64,000 bases of DNA, taken from Paenirhizobium daejeonense. Lineage in GTDB: Bacteria > Pseudomonadota > Alphaproteobacteria > Rhizobiales > Rhizobiaceae. The number at the start of each line of letters is the position of its first letter. Positions within the stretch are counted from its first letter, which is position 1. The notes under the pieces are model-generated. The model saw nothing but the letters and a program-made list of their open reading frames with translations. It ran no database searches and was not told the DNA's origin. Made by a program: the position numbers and the translations under genes. Positions 9,084 through 18,333 of the stretch are shown here, in pieces. The stretch is taken from positions 1-64,000 of the forward strand of contig NZ_JACLAL010000013.1 of assembly GCF_014280875.1 (NCBI RefSeq), written 5' to 3'.

Positions 9084-10001
9084 GTGAATCTGAACACTTA
9101 CCGATATTTCAACGAAGTCGCCGAAACACGATCCATCCGACGCGCCGCGGACAGGCTCCATGTCGCCCCATCCGCCATCAGCCGCCAGATCGCCATTCTC
9201 GAGCAGTCCCTTGGAACATTGCTGCTGGAGCGCACCAATACCGGCATTCAGCTGACCTCGGCGGGGCTCGTGCTGGAGCGTTTCACTCGCCATATGTTCC
9301 GTGACATGGAGCGCGTCCAGGAGAGCATCCGCAACCTGAAGGGGCTGAGGCTCGGTGAGGTGAAGATCTGGGTCATCGAGGGCCTGATCCTGGATTTTCT
9401 TCCGCGCACCATCGCCGATTTCAACGAGCAGTTCCCGGCGATCAAGTTCTCCGTCTATTCGGAATCCTCGGATCGCATCGCCGAGGCGCTATCGCGCGAC
9501 GAGGCCGACATCGGTATCGTCTATAATCCACGGGGCCGGCCCGGTATCGAGATCGTCGCCCAGTATTCCGAGCCCGTCATGTGCATGGTCAATCCCACGC
9601 ATGATTTCGCAGGCCGGGAAAGTCTCAGCCTCGCCGAGATCTGCAGCCAGCAGATAGCGCTGCCCATCACCAGCTTCGGCCTTCGTCAGCTTTTCGACCA
9701 GGCCATCACCCGGCAGAAGCTGAACCCCGACGTTCTGGTATCGACAAACAATCTGGAGCTGACCAAGGCCATGGCTATCACCGGCAAAACGATCGCGATC
9801 GCTCCCGCCATGGCGGCGCGCAAGGAGTTGAGCGACGGCAGGCTCAGGGCCATTCCCATTCAGGAAGGCGAGTTCGTTGATGCCACCTCGGCGGTCTGCG
9901 TGCATCGTGACCGGCAGCTTTCCTACGCGGCCAACGAATTCCTCAAACGCCTGGTCAAGACGTTCCAGGCTGCAACCAAGGCTTCCACCCGCCTTACGTG
10001 A
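9084..10001 (+). CDS. LysR-family transcriptional regulator
   Basis: The 305-residue regulator has an N-terminal winged helix (FNEVAETRSIRRAADRLHVA, residues about 7-26, then SAISRQIAILE) and a substrate-binding domain from about residue 90. It starts with GTG after AAGGGAGAG. The position, between the divergent hydrolase/flavin reductase genes and the downstream RutA-like gene, suggests it controls the ring-opening genes in response to the substrate. The effector is unknown. Confidence 0.9.
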   Translation: MNLNTYRYFNEVAETRSIRRAADRLHVAPSAISRQIAILEQSLGTLLLERTNTGIQLTSAGLVLERFTRHMFRDMERVQESIRNLKGLRLGEVKIWVIEGLILDFLPRTIADFNEQFPAIKFSVYSESSDRIAEALSRDEADIGIVYNPRGRPGIEIVAQYSEPVMCMVNPTHDFAGRESLSLAEICSQQIALPITSFGLRQLFDQAITRQKLNPDVLVSTNNLELTKAMAITGKTIAIAPAMAARKELSDGRLRAIPIQEGEFVDATSAVCVHRDRQLSYAANEFLKRLVKTFQAATKASTRLT

Positions 10002-10142
10002 GAGCCGTGAGTGCTGTTGCCAAACTGGCAACATGACATGGACCACATTCGATTACTTGTCGGAATTTTTTGCTGCTAGCGTCAACTCCATTGGGGCACG
10101 CCAATTCCCCGGCCAATCCACGGAATGAAAGAGAGTACGAGA

Positions 10143-11252
10143 ATGAGCGAGACCAAGAAGCCCGTGGAACTGGGCGTTTTCCTGCCGGTGGGCAATGGCG
10201 GCTGGATCACCTCGACGACGAGTCCTCAACTGCCTGCGACCTATGAATACAACAAGGACGTTGCCCGCCTTGCCGAGGACATGGGCTTCGATTTCGCGTT
10301 GAGCATGGCCAAGTGGCGCGGTTACGGCGGGCCGAGCAAGCACTGGGACGTGACGCTCGAGTCCCTGACCACGATGGCGGGTATTGCCGAGGCGACCAGT
10401 CGCATCGGCGTGTGGGGCACCATCCACACCATGATCTTTCATCCTGCCGTCGTGGCCAAGATGGTCGCGGTGCTCGACCAGATCTCCAACGGCCGTTTCG
10501 GATTGAACCTCGTGGCCGGCTCCAATCCGGTCGACCAGGGACAGATGGGGTTGTGGCGCGACCTGGACCATGCGGGTCGCTACGCCCTTGCCGAGGAGTG
10601 GATCACTGTCGCCAAGCGCCTCTGGACGGAGGACCGTGTCGATCACGAGGGCGCGTTCTACAAGCTCGAGGACTGCATGTCGAACCCCAAGCCACGGAAC
10701 ATACCGCCGATCATCTGCGCCGGCACGTCTGACAGCGGTTTTCGGTTCACCATCAAGAACTGCACCGGCAGCTTCATGCTCGGCAGCAACCGCGATGACT
10801 TCGTAAAGACGGGCCTGCGCGCAAAGGAACTGGCGGCCGAGGTCGGGCGGACCGATTTCAAGACCTATGGCCTGTTCACCATCGTGCCCGGCGCCAGCGA
10901 CAAGGAGGCTGAGGAGCGGGTCGACTACTACAATTCCGGCGTCGACATCGAGGCACTCGACAACCAGACGCGTGAGTATTCTTCCGATCCGAGCGTCAAG
11001 CAGAACACGATGGCGAAGCGTTTCATTTCGCAGGGCGATGCGCGCAATTCGATGTCTCCGGCCGCAATCATCGGCTCTCCGGAAACGATCGCCCGCAAAC
11101 TTGCCGACATTGCGATCAACGCGGAACTCGACGGCATCACCGTGATCGTCCCCGATTTCATCGACGACCTGAAGACCATCGGCACGACGGTGGTCGAGGG
11201 ATTGCATGAAGCGGGCGTCATGACCAACGCCTACGCCCATCAGCACGGATGA
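10143..11252 (+). CDS. RutA-like FMN-dependent (LLM class) monooxygenase
   Basis: This is a luciferase-like monooxygenase of about 369 residues. GVFLPVGNGGW near the N terminus, FDFALSMAKWRGYGG, HWDVTLES and ICAGTSDSG match the layout of RutA, which opens the uracil ring between N3 and C4 with a flavin-N5-oxide. DszA and HcbA1 are related amide- or C-Cl-cleaving enzymes. The second ATG (MSETKKP) is favoured because GAGAG precedes it, though an ATG six codons earlier is possible. The gene overlaps the RidA-like gene by four bases. No true uracil-specific operon (rutB or rutG) is present, so a different pyrimidine or amide substrate is likely. Confidence 0.85.
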   Translation: MSETKKPVELGVFLPVGNGGWITSTTSPQLPATYEYNKDVARLAEDMGFDFALSMAKWRGYGGPSKHWDVTLESLTTMAGIAEATSRIGVWGTIHTMIFHPAVVAKMVAVLDQISNGRFGLNLVAGSNPVDQGQMGLWRDLDHAGRYALAEEWITVAKRLWTEDRVDHEGAFYKLEDCMSNPKPRNIPPIICAGTSDSGFRFTIKNCTGSFMLGSNRDDFVKTGLRAKELAAEVGRTDFKTYGLFTIVPGASDKEAEERVDYYNSGVDIEALDNQTREYSSDPSVKQNTMAKRFISQGDARNSMSPAAIIGSPETIARKLADIAINAELDGITVIVPDFIDDLKTIGTTVVEGLHEAGVMTNAYAHQHG

Positions 11253-11644
11253 ATGCCATGACCGCCATCAATCCTCCGGGGCTCAAGCAACAGGTCTACT
11301 ACAATCACGCAAAGATCCGGCCCGGAACGCCGGTCTTCGCCACCGGCCAGGTTTCCTGGGACGAGAACGGCGAGGTCGTCGGTGCGGGAGACATCGACGC
11401 CCAGGTCGCCCGGACCTACGAGAATATCGGTCTTCTGCTGGCGGGACTGGGCGCCACACCGGACGATATCGTCAAGACCGTCACCTATGTCACCGATCCG
11501 GGCTTCGCCGCGGCGATCCATCGCGGACGGCAGGCCTTTTTCGCGGGCTGCGAATTGCCGGCAAGCACCTTCATTCACGTCGCCGGCCTTGCCGATCCGC
11601 AGTTGCTGCTCGAGATCGACATCGTCGTGATGGTGAAAACCTGA
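11249..11644 (+). CDS. RidA/RutC-like protein lacking the deaminase arginine
   Basis: The 131-residue protein has the chorismate-mutase-like RidA fold: FATGQVSW, then a DIDAQVARTYENIGLLL helix, and a C-terminal LLEIDIVVMV strand. In enzymatically active RidA the segment PARS provides the imine-binding Arg. Here it reads PASTF, with Ser at that position, so ordinary 2-aminoacrylate deaminase activity is doubtful. In the Rut pathway RutC acts after RutA, and the four-base overlap with the RutA-like gene supports an equivalent role on the opened ring product. Confidence 0.82.
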   Translation: MNAMTAINPPGLKQQVYYNHAKIRPGTPVFATGQVSWDENGEVVGAGDIDAQVARTYENIGLLLAGLGATPDDIVKTVTYVTDPGFAAAIHRGRQAFFAGCELPASTFIHVAGLADPQLLLEIDIVVMVKT

Positions 11645-11705
11645 CGCCGGCTTACGGCCGGACTGCATCTTTCTTCAAGACAGACTGCTCACAACAAAAA
11701 GGGGA

Positions 11706-12704
11706 ATGACGATGGACTTGACGGACCTCAGGATCCGGCGGCGCATACTTCTGGGCCTTGCCGCGGCTGGCTTCTTCACTGCGGCGACCTTCATGCCCGG
11801 CGCGACGCGCGCCGAGGAAAAGGGCGAGGTGGCCGCGCTCTTCACCGGAGCGGTCACGCAGGGCAACTGGGACCCGCCGGGCTACGCCGCCTTCGACAAG
11901 ATGGTGAAGAAATACGGCTTCAAGTCGTCCTATATCGAGCACGCGACCTACGAGAAGGCCCCTGCCCTGCTGCGCCAGCTTGCTTCCCGCGGCGTCAAGA
12001 TGATCATCTGCCACAGCTCCGGCTATTCGGCGGCGATCCAGGAAGTCGCCAAGGAATTCCCGGACGTGCAATTCGTTCTTTACAGCTATGCGGCGTCCAC
12101 CGGTGGCCTCAAGAACTACACCGCCTGGTCGGTGAACTGGGACGAGTATGGCTTCGTTCAGGGAGCGATCGCTGCCGCAGCCAGCAAGAACAAGCATATC
12201 GCGATCATTTCCGGCGAGGAAATCCCGTCTGCGAAGCGCACGCATGAATACACACTGCGTGGCGCCAAGGCTCTCGTGCCCGATATCAAGATGGACGCGG
12301 TTTTCACGGGCTCCTTCACGGACGTCGCCAAGGCCAAGGAAGTCGCAACGGGCGTCATCCTGCGCGGCGCGGATGTGCTCCTGCCGTCCTCCGACCTTGC
12401 CGATGCCGGCATCCAGCAGGCAGCCGACGAGGAAGGTGCGCACACGATCGGTGCCTACATGGACCAGAGCGCGAGCTATCCGAACGCCATCATCACCAGC
12501 ACGGTGCTGAACTTCGACAAGGCCTATGACCAGATGGGTCAGTTGATGACCGATGGCAAGCTCGACGGCACCATCTACCAGATGGACCTCGCCAATGATG
12601 GCTGGACGCTGACCAAGCCGTTCAAGCATGTCGATGCCAAGGTGGAAACCGACGTGTTCGCTCTCATGGACAAGCTCGCCAAGGGCGAAACGAAACCGGA
12701 CTGA
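11706..12704 (+). CDS. BMP-family ABC transporter substrate-binding protein
   Basis: The 332-residue protein begins with a basic N terminus containing RIRRRIL and a hydrophobic stretch ending in TRAEE, compatible with a Sec or Tat signal. The rest is the basic membrane protein (PnrA-like) fold, with FTGAVTQGNWDPPGY and the ASRGVKMIICHSSGY segment. BMP proteins bind purine or pyrimidine nucleosides and bases. The ATPase and two permeases of this class follow immediately. Together they give the locus a second importer besides the ThiXYZ-like one. Confidence 0.88.
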   Translation: MTMDLTDLRIRRRILLGLAAAGFFTAATFMPGATRAEEKGEVAALFTGAVTQGNWDPPGYAAFDKMVKKYGFKSSYIEHATYEKAPALLRQLASRGVKMIICHSSGYSAAIQEVAKEFPDVQFVLYSYAASTGGLKNYTAWSVNWDEYGFVQGAIAAAASKNKHIAIISGEEIPSAKRTHEYTLRGAKALVPDIKMDAVFTGSFTDVAKAKEVATGVILRGADVLLPSSDLADAGIQQAADEEGAHTIGAYMDQSASYPNAIITSTVLNFDKAYDQMGQLMTDGKLDGTIYQMDLANDGWTLTKPFKHVDAKVETDVFALMDKLAKGETKPD

Positions 12705-12710
12705 ACCTTC

Positions 12711-14219
12711 ATGAGCAACCGCCCGTATGTCGAGCTGACAGGCGTCTCGAAGAGTTTTTCTCCCGGCCATACCGTGCTGGACAATGTCTCCCTAGCCTTT
12801 CGCCGGGGAGAGATCCACGCAGTGCTTGGAGAGAACGGCGCAGGCAAGAGCACGCTTCTCAACATCCTGTTCGGTATGCACCAGCCGGATACGGGCGGCA
12901 TCCTGCTCGAAGGTCGCCAGGTCATTCACCGCAGCCCCGCCGACGCCATCGCCAATCGCATCGGCATGGTTCACCAGCATTTCAAGCTGGTTCCGGGCTT
13001 CACTGTGGCCGAAAACCTGCGCCTCGCAACCACACCCGAGACCAGGACCATGCTGCGACGCGATGCCGATATTGCCGGGATCGCCGAGCGCTACGGCCTT
13101 CCCATCGATCCGGCGGCCGTCGTTTCCACCTTGCCGCTGTCGCTGCAGCAGCGGGTGGAAATTCTCAAGGTGCTGATCAACAAGGCGGAACTGATCCTTT
13201 TCGACGAGCCGACGACCATTCTCAATCCTGGCGAGATCGAGGCCTTCTATGCCGTCGTCCGGCAGATTGCCGCAAACGGCCGCGCCGTCGCAGTCGTCAC
13301 CCATCATCTGGAGGAAGTGCTCGCCCACGCCACACATGTCTCCGTCATCCGCCGGGGCAAGCTGATCAGCAGCGGGCCGATCGGCACACGAACCCGCGAA
13401 GATCTCGTGCAGGACATCGTCGGCCGGGACATTGATCTGACGATGCCGATCGAACGATCCGGTCGCGCGTCTGAGCAGGCCGAATTGACACTGGAACACG
13501 TCGATGTCGCCCCGAACGAGTCCTCCTCCGGCCTGCGCGATGCATCGCTTCGCGTGCAAGCCGGCGAGATCGTCGGCATAGCCGGCGTCGAAGGCAACGG
13601 GCAGCGCGAGCTTTTCGATGTCCTTGCGGGATTGCGCAAGCCGGACAGGGGAACGATCGAGGTGCGGTCGGTGCATCCGGATGGCCGTGCCGTTGCCGGT
13701 CTCGTGCCAGAGGACAGGCACAGCGAAGGATTGGTTCTCGATCTGCCGGTTTCGATCAACCTGCTCCTGAACGTATTCGGCAAGCCGCCCTATACGCGGC
13801 ACGGACGGCTGTTCCATTCCGAAATCGCCACTGCGGCCGAGGATCTGCGCAGGCAGGCCGACGTGCGCGCGCCCTCGATCAACGTGACACCGCGTACGCT
13901 TTCGGGGGGCAACCAGCAGAAGATCGTGCTTGCCCGGGCGCTCAACGAGGATGCCCCGACGGTGATCGCCTACCAGCCTACGCGCGGATTGGACGTAGCC
14001 GCCAGCGAGGATGTTCTGCTCAAGCTGCGCGCGGCCGCAAACCATGGCAAGGCCGTCATTATCATCTCCAGCAATCTCGATGAGATCATGCGCGTCAGCG
14101 ACCGGATCGTCGTGCTCTTCGCGGGACAAACGGTCGGCGACGTGCCGGCCTCCACCCCGCGGGAAGTTATCGGCGAACTGATGACGCTCGGCACCAGAAC
14201 CGGAACGGATAAGCCATGA
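12711..14219 (+). CDS. Double-domain ABC transporter ATP-binding protein (BMP/nucleoside type)
   Basis: The 502-residue protein contains two ABC ATPase domains in tandem, as in YufO- and RbsA-type importers. The first has a good Walker A (GENGAGKST), but its signature reads LPLSLQQRVEI and its Walker B LFDEPTTIL, so it is slightly divergent. The second has GVEGNGQREL in the Walker A position, typical of this class, and a canonical LSGGNQQKIVLARAL. Its stop overlaps the permease start. It should drive the neighbouring BMP importer. Confidence 0.88.
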   Translation: MSNRPYVELTGVSKSFSPGHTVLDNVSLAFRRGEIHAVLGENGAGKSTLLNILFGMHQPDTGGILLEGRQVIHRSPADAIANRIGMVHQHFKLVPGFTVAENLRLATTPETRTMLRRDADIAGIAERYGLPIDPAAVVSTLPLSLQQRVEILKVLINKAELILFDEPTTILNPGEIEAFYAVVRQIAANGRAVAVVTHHLEEVLAHATHVSVIRRGKLISSGPIGTRTREDLVQDIVGRDIDLTMPIERSGRASEQAELTLEHVDVAPNESSSGLRDASLRVQAGEIVGIAGVEGNGQRELFDVLAGLRKPDRGTIEVRSVHPDGRAVAGLVPEDRHSEGLVLDLPVSINLLLNVFGKPPYTRHGRLFHSEIATAAEDLRRQADVRAPSINVTPRTLSGGNQQKIVLARALNEDAPTVIAYQPTRGLDVAASEDVLLKLRAAANHGKAVIIISSNLDEIMRVSDRIVVLFAGQTVGDVPASTPREVIGELMTLGTRTGTDKP

Positions 14220-15322
14220 GTTCTGTCCCCACCCATCGGCAACCGTCGCTCCCGACACTGGCGGGGCTGCGCAAGACTGCAGGCGCCATTATGGAAAGCA
14301 ACGCCTTTCTCGTGCTGCTTGCCTTCGGTTCCAGCATCGCGATCGGTCTCGTCGTGCTGTCGTTCCTCGGGGTCGATCCGCTTCATGCGCTCGCGGTGAT
14401 GCTGGACGGTGCGTTCGGCTCCAGGCGGGCGCTTGCCGACACTCTGGTCTTCATGACTCCCCGTCTGCTGACGGCACTCGCCGCCCTGATTGCGCTGCGC
14501 TGCGGCTTCTTCAATCTCGGGGCCGAGGGGCAGCTCCAGCTCGGGGCGATCGGCGCGATACTGCCGGCAACACTCCTGCCGCCGACGCTCGGATATCTGC
14601 TGCTTCCGGCTTCAATCCTCTGCGGCGCCCTGTTCGGGGCCTTGTGGGGGTTGATACCTGCCCTGCTCAAGCTCTGGCGCGGCGCCAATGAGATCATCGT
14701 CACGCTGATGATGAATTTCATCGGGGTCTATCTGGTGAAGTACCTCGTGCAAGGTCCGCTGCAGCCCGCGGAGTCCAATTTCAACATGTCCGCGAAGATC
14801 GCCGACGGTGCGGCTCTGCCGATCATCCTGACGGGGACGCGCCTGCATGGCGGCATGCTGCTGGCGCTTGCTCTGGCCGTCGCCGTCTGGTTCGTTCTCT
14901 ATCACACGCCTTATGGCATACGCCTGCGAGCGGCCGGGCTCAGTCCGCGCGCGGCCCGCCTTCAAGGCATGCAACTGGCTCGTCTCGTCATCAGTTCCAT
15001 GTTGATCTCGGGGGGGATTGCCGGTGTGGCCGGCGCCGTCGAGGTGCTTGGCGTGCAATACCGCCTGATCGAGGGGTTCAGTTCGAACCTCGGCTTCGAC
15101 GGACTGGCAATCGCCTTGCTCGGCAGCCTCGAACCCTTCGGTTCCGTGATCGTCGCCGTGTATTTCGGGGCGATCAATAGCGGTACGCTGGCCCTGCAAA
15201 GCACGCTCAGCATTCCGGCCGCGCTCGCCCAGATCATGGCCAGCCTGCCGATCATCTTCCTTGCCTGCATTCACGGCTACCGTTTCCTGAAAGGACGCCC
15301 GCTATGGTCTTCGACGCGGTAA
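14216..15322 (+). CDS. BMP-type ABC transporter permease 1
   Basis: This 368-residue multi-span permease belongs to the BPD_transp_2 family. The segments LIALRCGFFNLGAEGQLQLG and LKLWRGANEIIVTLMMNFI are diagnostic of the YufP-like partner. It overlaps the ATPase gene by four bases at its start and the second permease gene by 19 bases at its end, indicating tight coupling. It would form half of the inner-membrane channel for nucleobase or nucleoside-like compounds. Confidence 0.88.
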   Translation: MSSVPTHRQPSLPTLAGLRKTAGAIMESNAFLVLLAFGSSIAIGLVVLSFLGVDPLHALAVMLDGAFGSRRALADTLVFMTPRLLTALAALIALRCGFFNLGAEGQLQLGAIGAILPATLLPPTLGYLLLPASILCGALFGALWGLIPALLKLWRGANEIIVTLMMNFIGVYLVKYLVQGPLQPAESNFNMSAKIADGAALPIILTGTRLHGGMLLALALAVAVWFVLYHTPYGIRLRAAGLSPRAARLQGMQLARLVISSMLISGGIAGVAGAVEVLGVQYRLIEGFSSNLGFDGLAIALLGSLEPFGSVIVAVYFGAINSGTLALQSTLSIPAALAQIMASLPIIFLACIHGYRFLKGRPLWSSTR

Positions 15323-16242
15323 CCCTCGGTCTTTTCATGGCTTCCGCGGTGCGGCTCGCCGCCCCCATCCTGCTCGCGTCACTGGGCGAGTTAGCGTCGG
15401 AGCGGGCCGGTGTCCTCAATATCGGGCTTGAGGGAATCATGCTGCTGGCGGCGTTCGGCGCCGTGTTCGGTCTGCAGGCAAGCGCGATGCCGGCCGTCGG
15501 CGTACTGGCCGGCACGGCTTTCGGCATGGCCGCCGCGGCTGCCCTGGCGGTCGCGGTCGCGGTGCTGCGGGCCGACCAGATCGTCGTCGGTATCGGCTTC
15601 AACATTCTTGCCCTCGGCTCCACCTCCCTGCTGCGCGAGCTTTTTCTCGATCCGGCCTTTCAGGTGCCCTCCCTGCGAAGCTTGTCTGTCTATCGCCTGC
15701 CCTATCTTTCGGAGATCCCCATAGTCGGGCGGGCGCTCTTCTCGCAGAGCCCCATTCTCTATGCGGGCGTGGTGATCGCGGTCCTGTTGTGGCTGACGAT
15801 CCGCTTCACGCGGGTCGGCCTTGTCGTCCGGGCCGTTGGCGAGGGTGCCGGGGCGGCGGATGCCGCGGGCATTTCCGTGACGGCGGTCCGGTTCGGCGCC
15901 ATGCTGTTTACCGGGCTGCTTGCGGGTGTCGCCGGCGCATACCTGACACTCGTTGCTTCCGGAGGCATCTTCGTCGACAACATTACCGCCGGGCGCGGTT
16001 ATCTCGCGGTGGCCGTGGTCATTTTCGGCCGCTGGAACCCCATTCTGGTCATGGTTGCATCCGTCCTGTTCGGCTGCGCGGACGCGCTTCAATATCAGGG
16101 GCAAGCAATCGGGCTTTCCATCTCGCCGCCGCTTCTCCTGATGTCGCCCTTCCTGCTTGCGCTCGTCGCCTGGGTGCTGCTGGGCAAGAGCAAGGCGGGA
16201 CCGAGCGAGATCGGCATTCCGTTCCTGCGCGGCCAGAAATAG
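15304..16242 (+). CDS. BMP-type ABC transporter permease 2
   Basis: The 312-residue hydrophobic protein is the YufQ-like partner permease. LASLGELASERAGVLNIGLEG near residue 25 and the DQIVVGIGFNILALGSTSLL region are characteristic. It is the last transport gene of the operon and lies 23 bases before an AraC regulator, which may belong to the same transcript. Confidence 0.88.
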   Translation: MVFDAVTLGLFMASAVRLAAPILLASLGELASERAGVLNIGLEGIMLLAAFGAVFGLQASAMPAVGVLAGTAFGMAAAAALAVAVAVLRADQIVVGIGFNILALGSTSLLRELFLDPAFQVPSLRSLSVYRLPYLSEIPIVGRALFSQSPILYAGVVIAVLLWLTIRFTRVGLVVRAVGEGAGAADAAGISVTAVRFGAMLFTGLLAGVAGAYLTLVASGGIFVDNITAGRGYLAVAVVIFGRWNPILVMVASVLFGCADALQYQGQAIGLSISPPLLLMSPFLLALVAWVLLGKSKAGPSEIGIPFLRGQK

Positions 16243-16265
16243 GCCGGGAACAGGATTGTCGCCGC

Positions 16266-17297
16266 ATGCTGACCGTAACGACCTTCAACGCCGAGACACT
16301 GCATCGGACCGAGCGCCTTGCCGCTTGGTCCTCTCACATGGCTCCGTTCAGATGCACCGTCCTTGCGAATGCCCGCACCGACGACTTCACCGCCCGTATG
16401 GGCGCGGCCGTGACAAGCTGGGGTTTTGCGATTGCACGGCTTGAAATATCCGCTCAGCGCCTTCTCTTCGACACGCGTGGCCTTTCCAGCGGCCTGTGGC
16501 TTTTGCAGGTGGTGGAGGGCAAGGGCACGCTGAAAACGGAGCGGGGTTCTCACGGGCTCGAGAAGGGCGATCTGCTCTATGGAAAGGCTGCCCGGGAGAT
16601 GTCGCTGACCTCGCTCTCGCACCTCACTCTCAACTGCGCTTATTTCCCGAGGAACGGCTCCGGGGTACGGCTTGCTTCCGTGCCGACGGCGCTGGTTGCA
16701 AGTCCGCTTCTCGTGACCAATGGTTCGGGCGATTTTCTGTCCGGTCTGATGCAAAGCGCTGCCGACAGGATTGCCCGCCTCACCGCCGACGAGATACGCC
16801 CGCTCGAGACGGCCATTACCGAATTCCTGTTTGCCGCCGTCGTGACGACCAGCACGGCAAACACCGTCATCGACGGATCGAGAACCCGCAACGCGCTCGT
16901 GCTGCGGGCCACGCAGCTTCTGGAGGCCCAGCTTTGCGATCCGGACCTTTCGCCCGCCGCCGCCGCACAGCAACTGGGTATTTCAGTCCGTTATCTGCAG
17001 AAGCTGTTCGAGGAGGTCGGGGAGAACGTGAACCACTATATCCGCCGCCGCAGGCTGGAACGCTCCTACGTCGAGCTGATGGACCCGCTCTATGACCAGC
17101 AGTCGATCTCGGAGATCAGCTTTCGCTGGGGTTTCAACGATTCCGCCTATTTCAGCCGTTCGTTCAAGGATCTGTTCGGCGTTTCTCCCTCGCAGCACCG
17201 GGAATGCGGGCGATGGAGAAACGAAGATCGCCAAGCTTCCACAGCAGCGAAACGCCTGCCGCGCCGCGCCGGGAACCTGATCTTCCACACGCCCTGA
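16266..17297 (+). CDS. AraC-family transcriptional regulator
   Basis: The 343-residue protein has an N-terminal cupin-like sensing domain similar to the AraC-binding-domain-like group (AraC_binding_2) and a C-terminal double helix-turn-helix from about residue 220. Visible there are AAAAQQLGISVRYLQKLF and ISEISFRWGFNDSAYFSRSF. The ATG beginning MLTVTTFN is the first sensible start after the permease, and the longer open frame is only read-through of the permease region. It probably regulates this transporter or catabolic operon. Confidence 0.87.
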   Translation: MLTVTTFNAETLHRTERLAAWSSHMAPFRCTVLANARTDDFTARMGAAVTSWGFAIARLEISAQRLLFDTRGLSSGLWLLQVVEGKGTLKTERGSHGLEKGDLLYGKAAREMSLTSLSHLTLNCAYFPRNGSGVRLASVPTALVASPLLVTNGSGDFLSGLMQSAADRIARLTADEIRPLETAITEFLFAAVVTTSTANTVIDGSRTRNALVLRATQLLEAQLCDPDLSPAAAAQQLGISVRYLQKLFEEVGENVNHYIRRRRLERSYVELMDPLYDQQSISEISFRWGFNDSAYFSRSFKDLFGVSPSQHRECGRWRNEDRQASTAAKRLPRRAGNLIFHTP

Positions 17298-17344
17298 CCT
17301 CTTGCGCAGACGCGTCGACCCGGCCAACGGACCAAACCCTATTC

Positions 17345-18244
17345 ATGACGACAGAACAGATATCCACCACCCCGCCTTCGGAGCAGGCGAAGACTTCGGA
17401 AACCCGGCGGGGCATTTTCATCATGCTCTGTGCCGTGATGCTCATTGCCCTGATCGATCCTGCCGCAAAGTACGCCGCGCGTGACTTGCCGGTCCTGCAG
17501 GTGGTTTGGGGGCGCTATGCCTTCGCTGCGCTGACAGCCGTCGTGCTTTTCCGGCCACCCCGCAATCCGGCGCGCTGGGGTATCGTGCGCCTGCCCCTGC
17601 AACTGGTTCGGGCCAGCCTGCTGCTGAGCGCCACGGCTTTCAATTTCCTCGCCCTCCGCAGTCTTGGCCTGGTGGAAAACCAGGCCATCGTCATGCTGAG
17701 CCCGGTCGTCATCACCGCGGTTTCGATCCTTCTGTTCGGAGAAAGGGCGGGGCTCACGACGATCCTGGGATTGCTCGCAGGTCTTGCCGGCGCCCTTATG
17801 GTCATCCGGCCCGGCGGCGACATGTTCAAGCTGGGGTCGCTGTTCGCCATCGAGCATGTGCTGAGCTACGCCTTCTACGTGCTCCTTTCGCGCCATCTCC
17901 TGAAGACGGACACCGCCCTCAGCCTGAATCTGCTGGCGGTCTTCCTGCCGGCCGTGATCCTGAGCCTGCTCGTGCCATGGGTGTGGGTCTGGCCGGCAAG
18001 TTTCTCAAGCTGGTTTGCCCTTGCCTCCGTCGGCTTCGTGGGCGGCACAGGCCACTTCCTGCTCGTTCTTGCCCATCGTCACGCACCGGCGAGCACACTT
18101 GCACCATTCACCTACACGCAGCTCTGCTGGGCGCTGGCCGGCGGTTTCATCGTCTTCCAGGAAGTGCCTTCCATCGGAACCGCGCTTGGTGCCCTGGCGA
18201 TCGTCGGTGCCGGCATCCTGATCCTCGTGACCAGCAGACGCTGA
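17345..18244 (+). CDS. DMT-superfamily (EamA) transporter
   Basis: The 299-residue protein has ten predicted membrane segments in two EamA repeats (for example GRYAFAALTAVVLF and the second half from about residue 150). The start MTTEQIS is chosen because the cytoplasmic tail then directly precedes the first helix. DMT proteins mostly export metabolites. Here it follows the AraC gene by 47 bases and ends before a strong terminator, so it may remove a pathway product. The substrate is unknown. Confidence 0.85.
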   Translation: MTTEQISTTPPSEQAKTSETRRGIFIMLCAVMLIALIDPAAKYAARDLPVLQVVWGRYAFAALTAVVLFRPPRNPARWGIVRLPLQLVRASLLLSATAFNFLALRSLGLVENQAIVMLSPVVITAVSILLFGERAGLTTILGLLAGLAGALMVIRPGGDMFKLGSLFAIEHVLSYAFYVLLSRHLLKTDTALSLNLLAVFLPAVILSLLVPWVWVWPASFSSWFALASVGFVGGTGHFLLVLAHRHAPASTLAPFTYTQLCWALAGGFIVFQEVPSIGTALGALAIVGAGILILVTSRR

Positions 18245-18264
18245 ACGGCGAAGAACCGAACGGG

Positions 18265-18302
18265 AAAGGGCGCGCCGCAGTTTCCGCTTCGGCGCGCCCT
18301 TT
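18265..18302. terminator. Bidirectional rho-independent terminator
   Basis: A perfect 13-base stem (AAAGGGCGCGCCG with its complement) encloses a 12-base loop and is followed by a short T run, with an A run on the other side. It lies between the converging EamA (+) and RidA (-) genes and can end both transcripts. Confidence 0.85.
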
Positions 18303-18333
18303 TATTCCCGGGGATCGGTCTGAAAGGCGTTGG

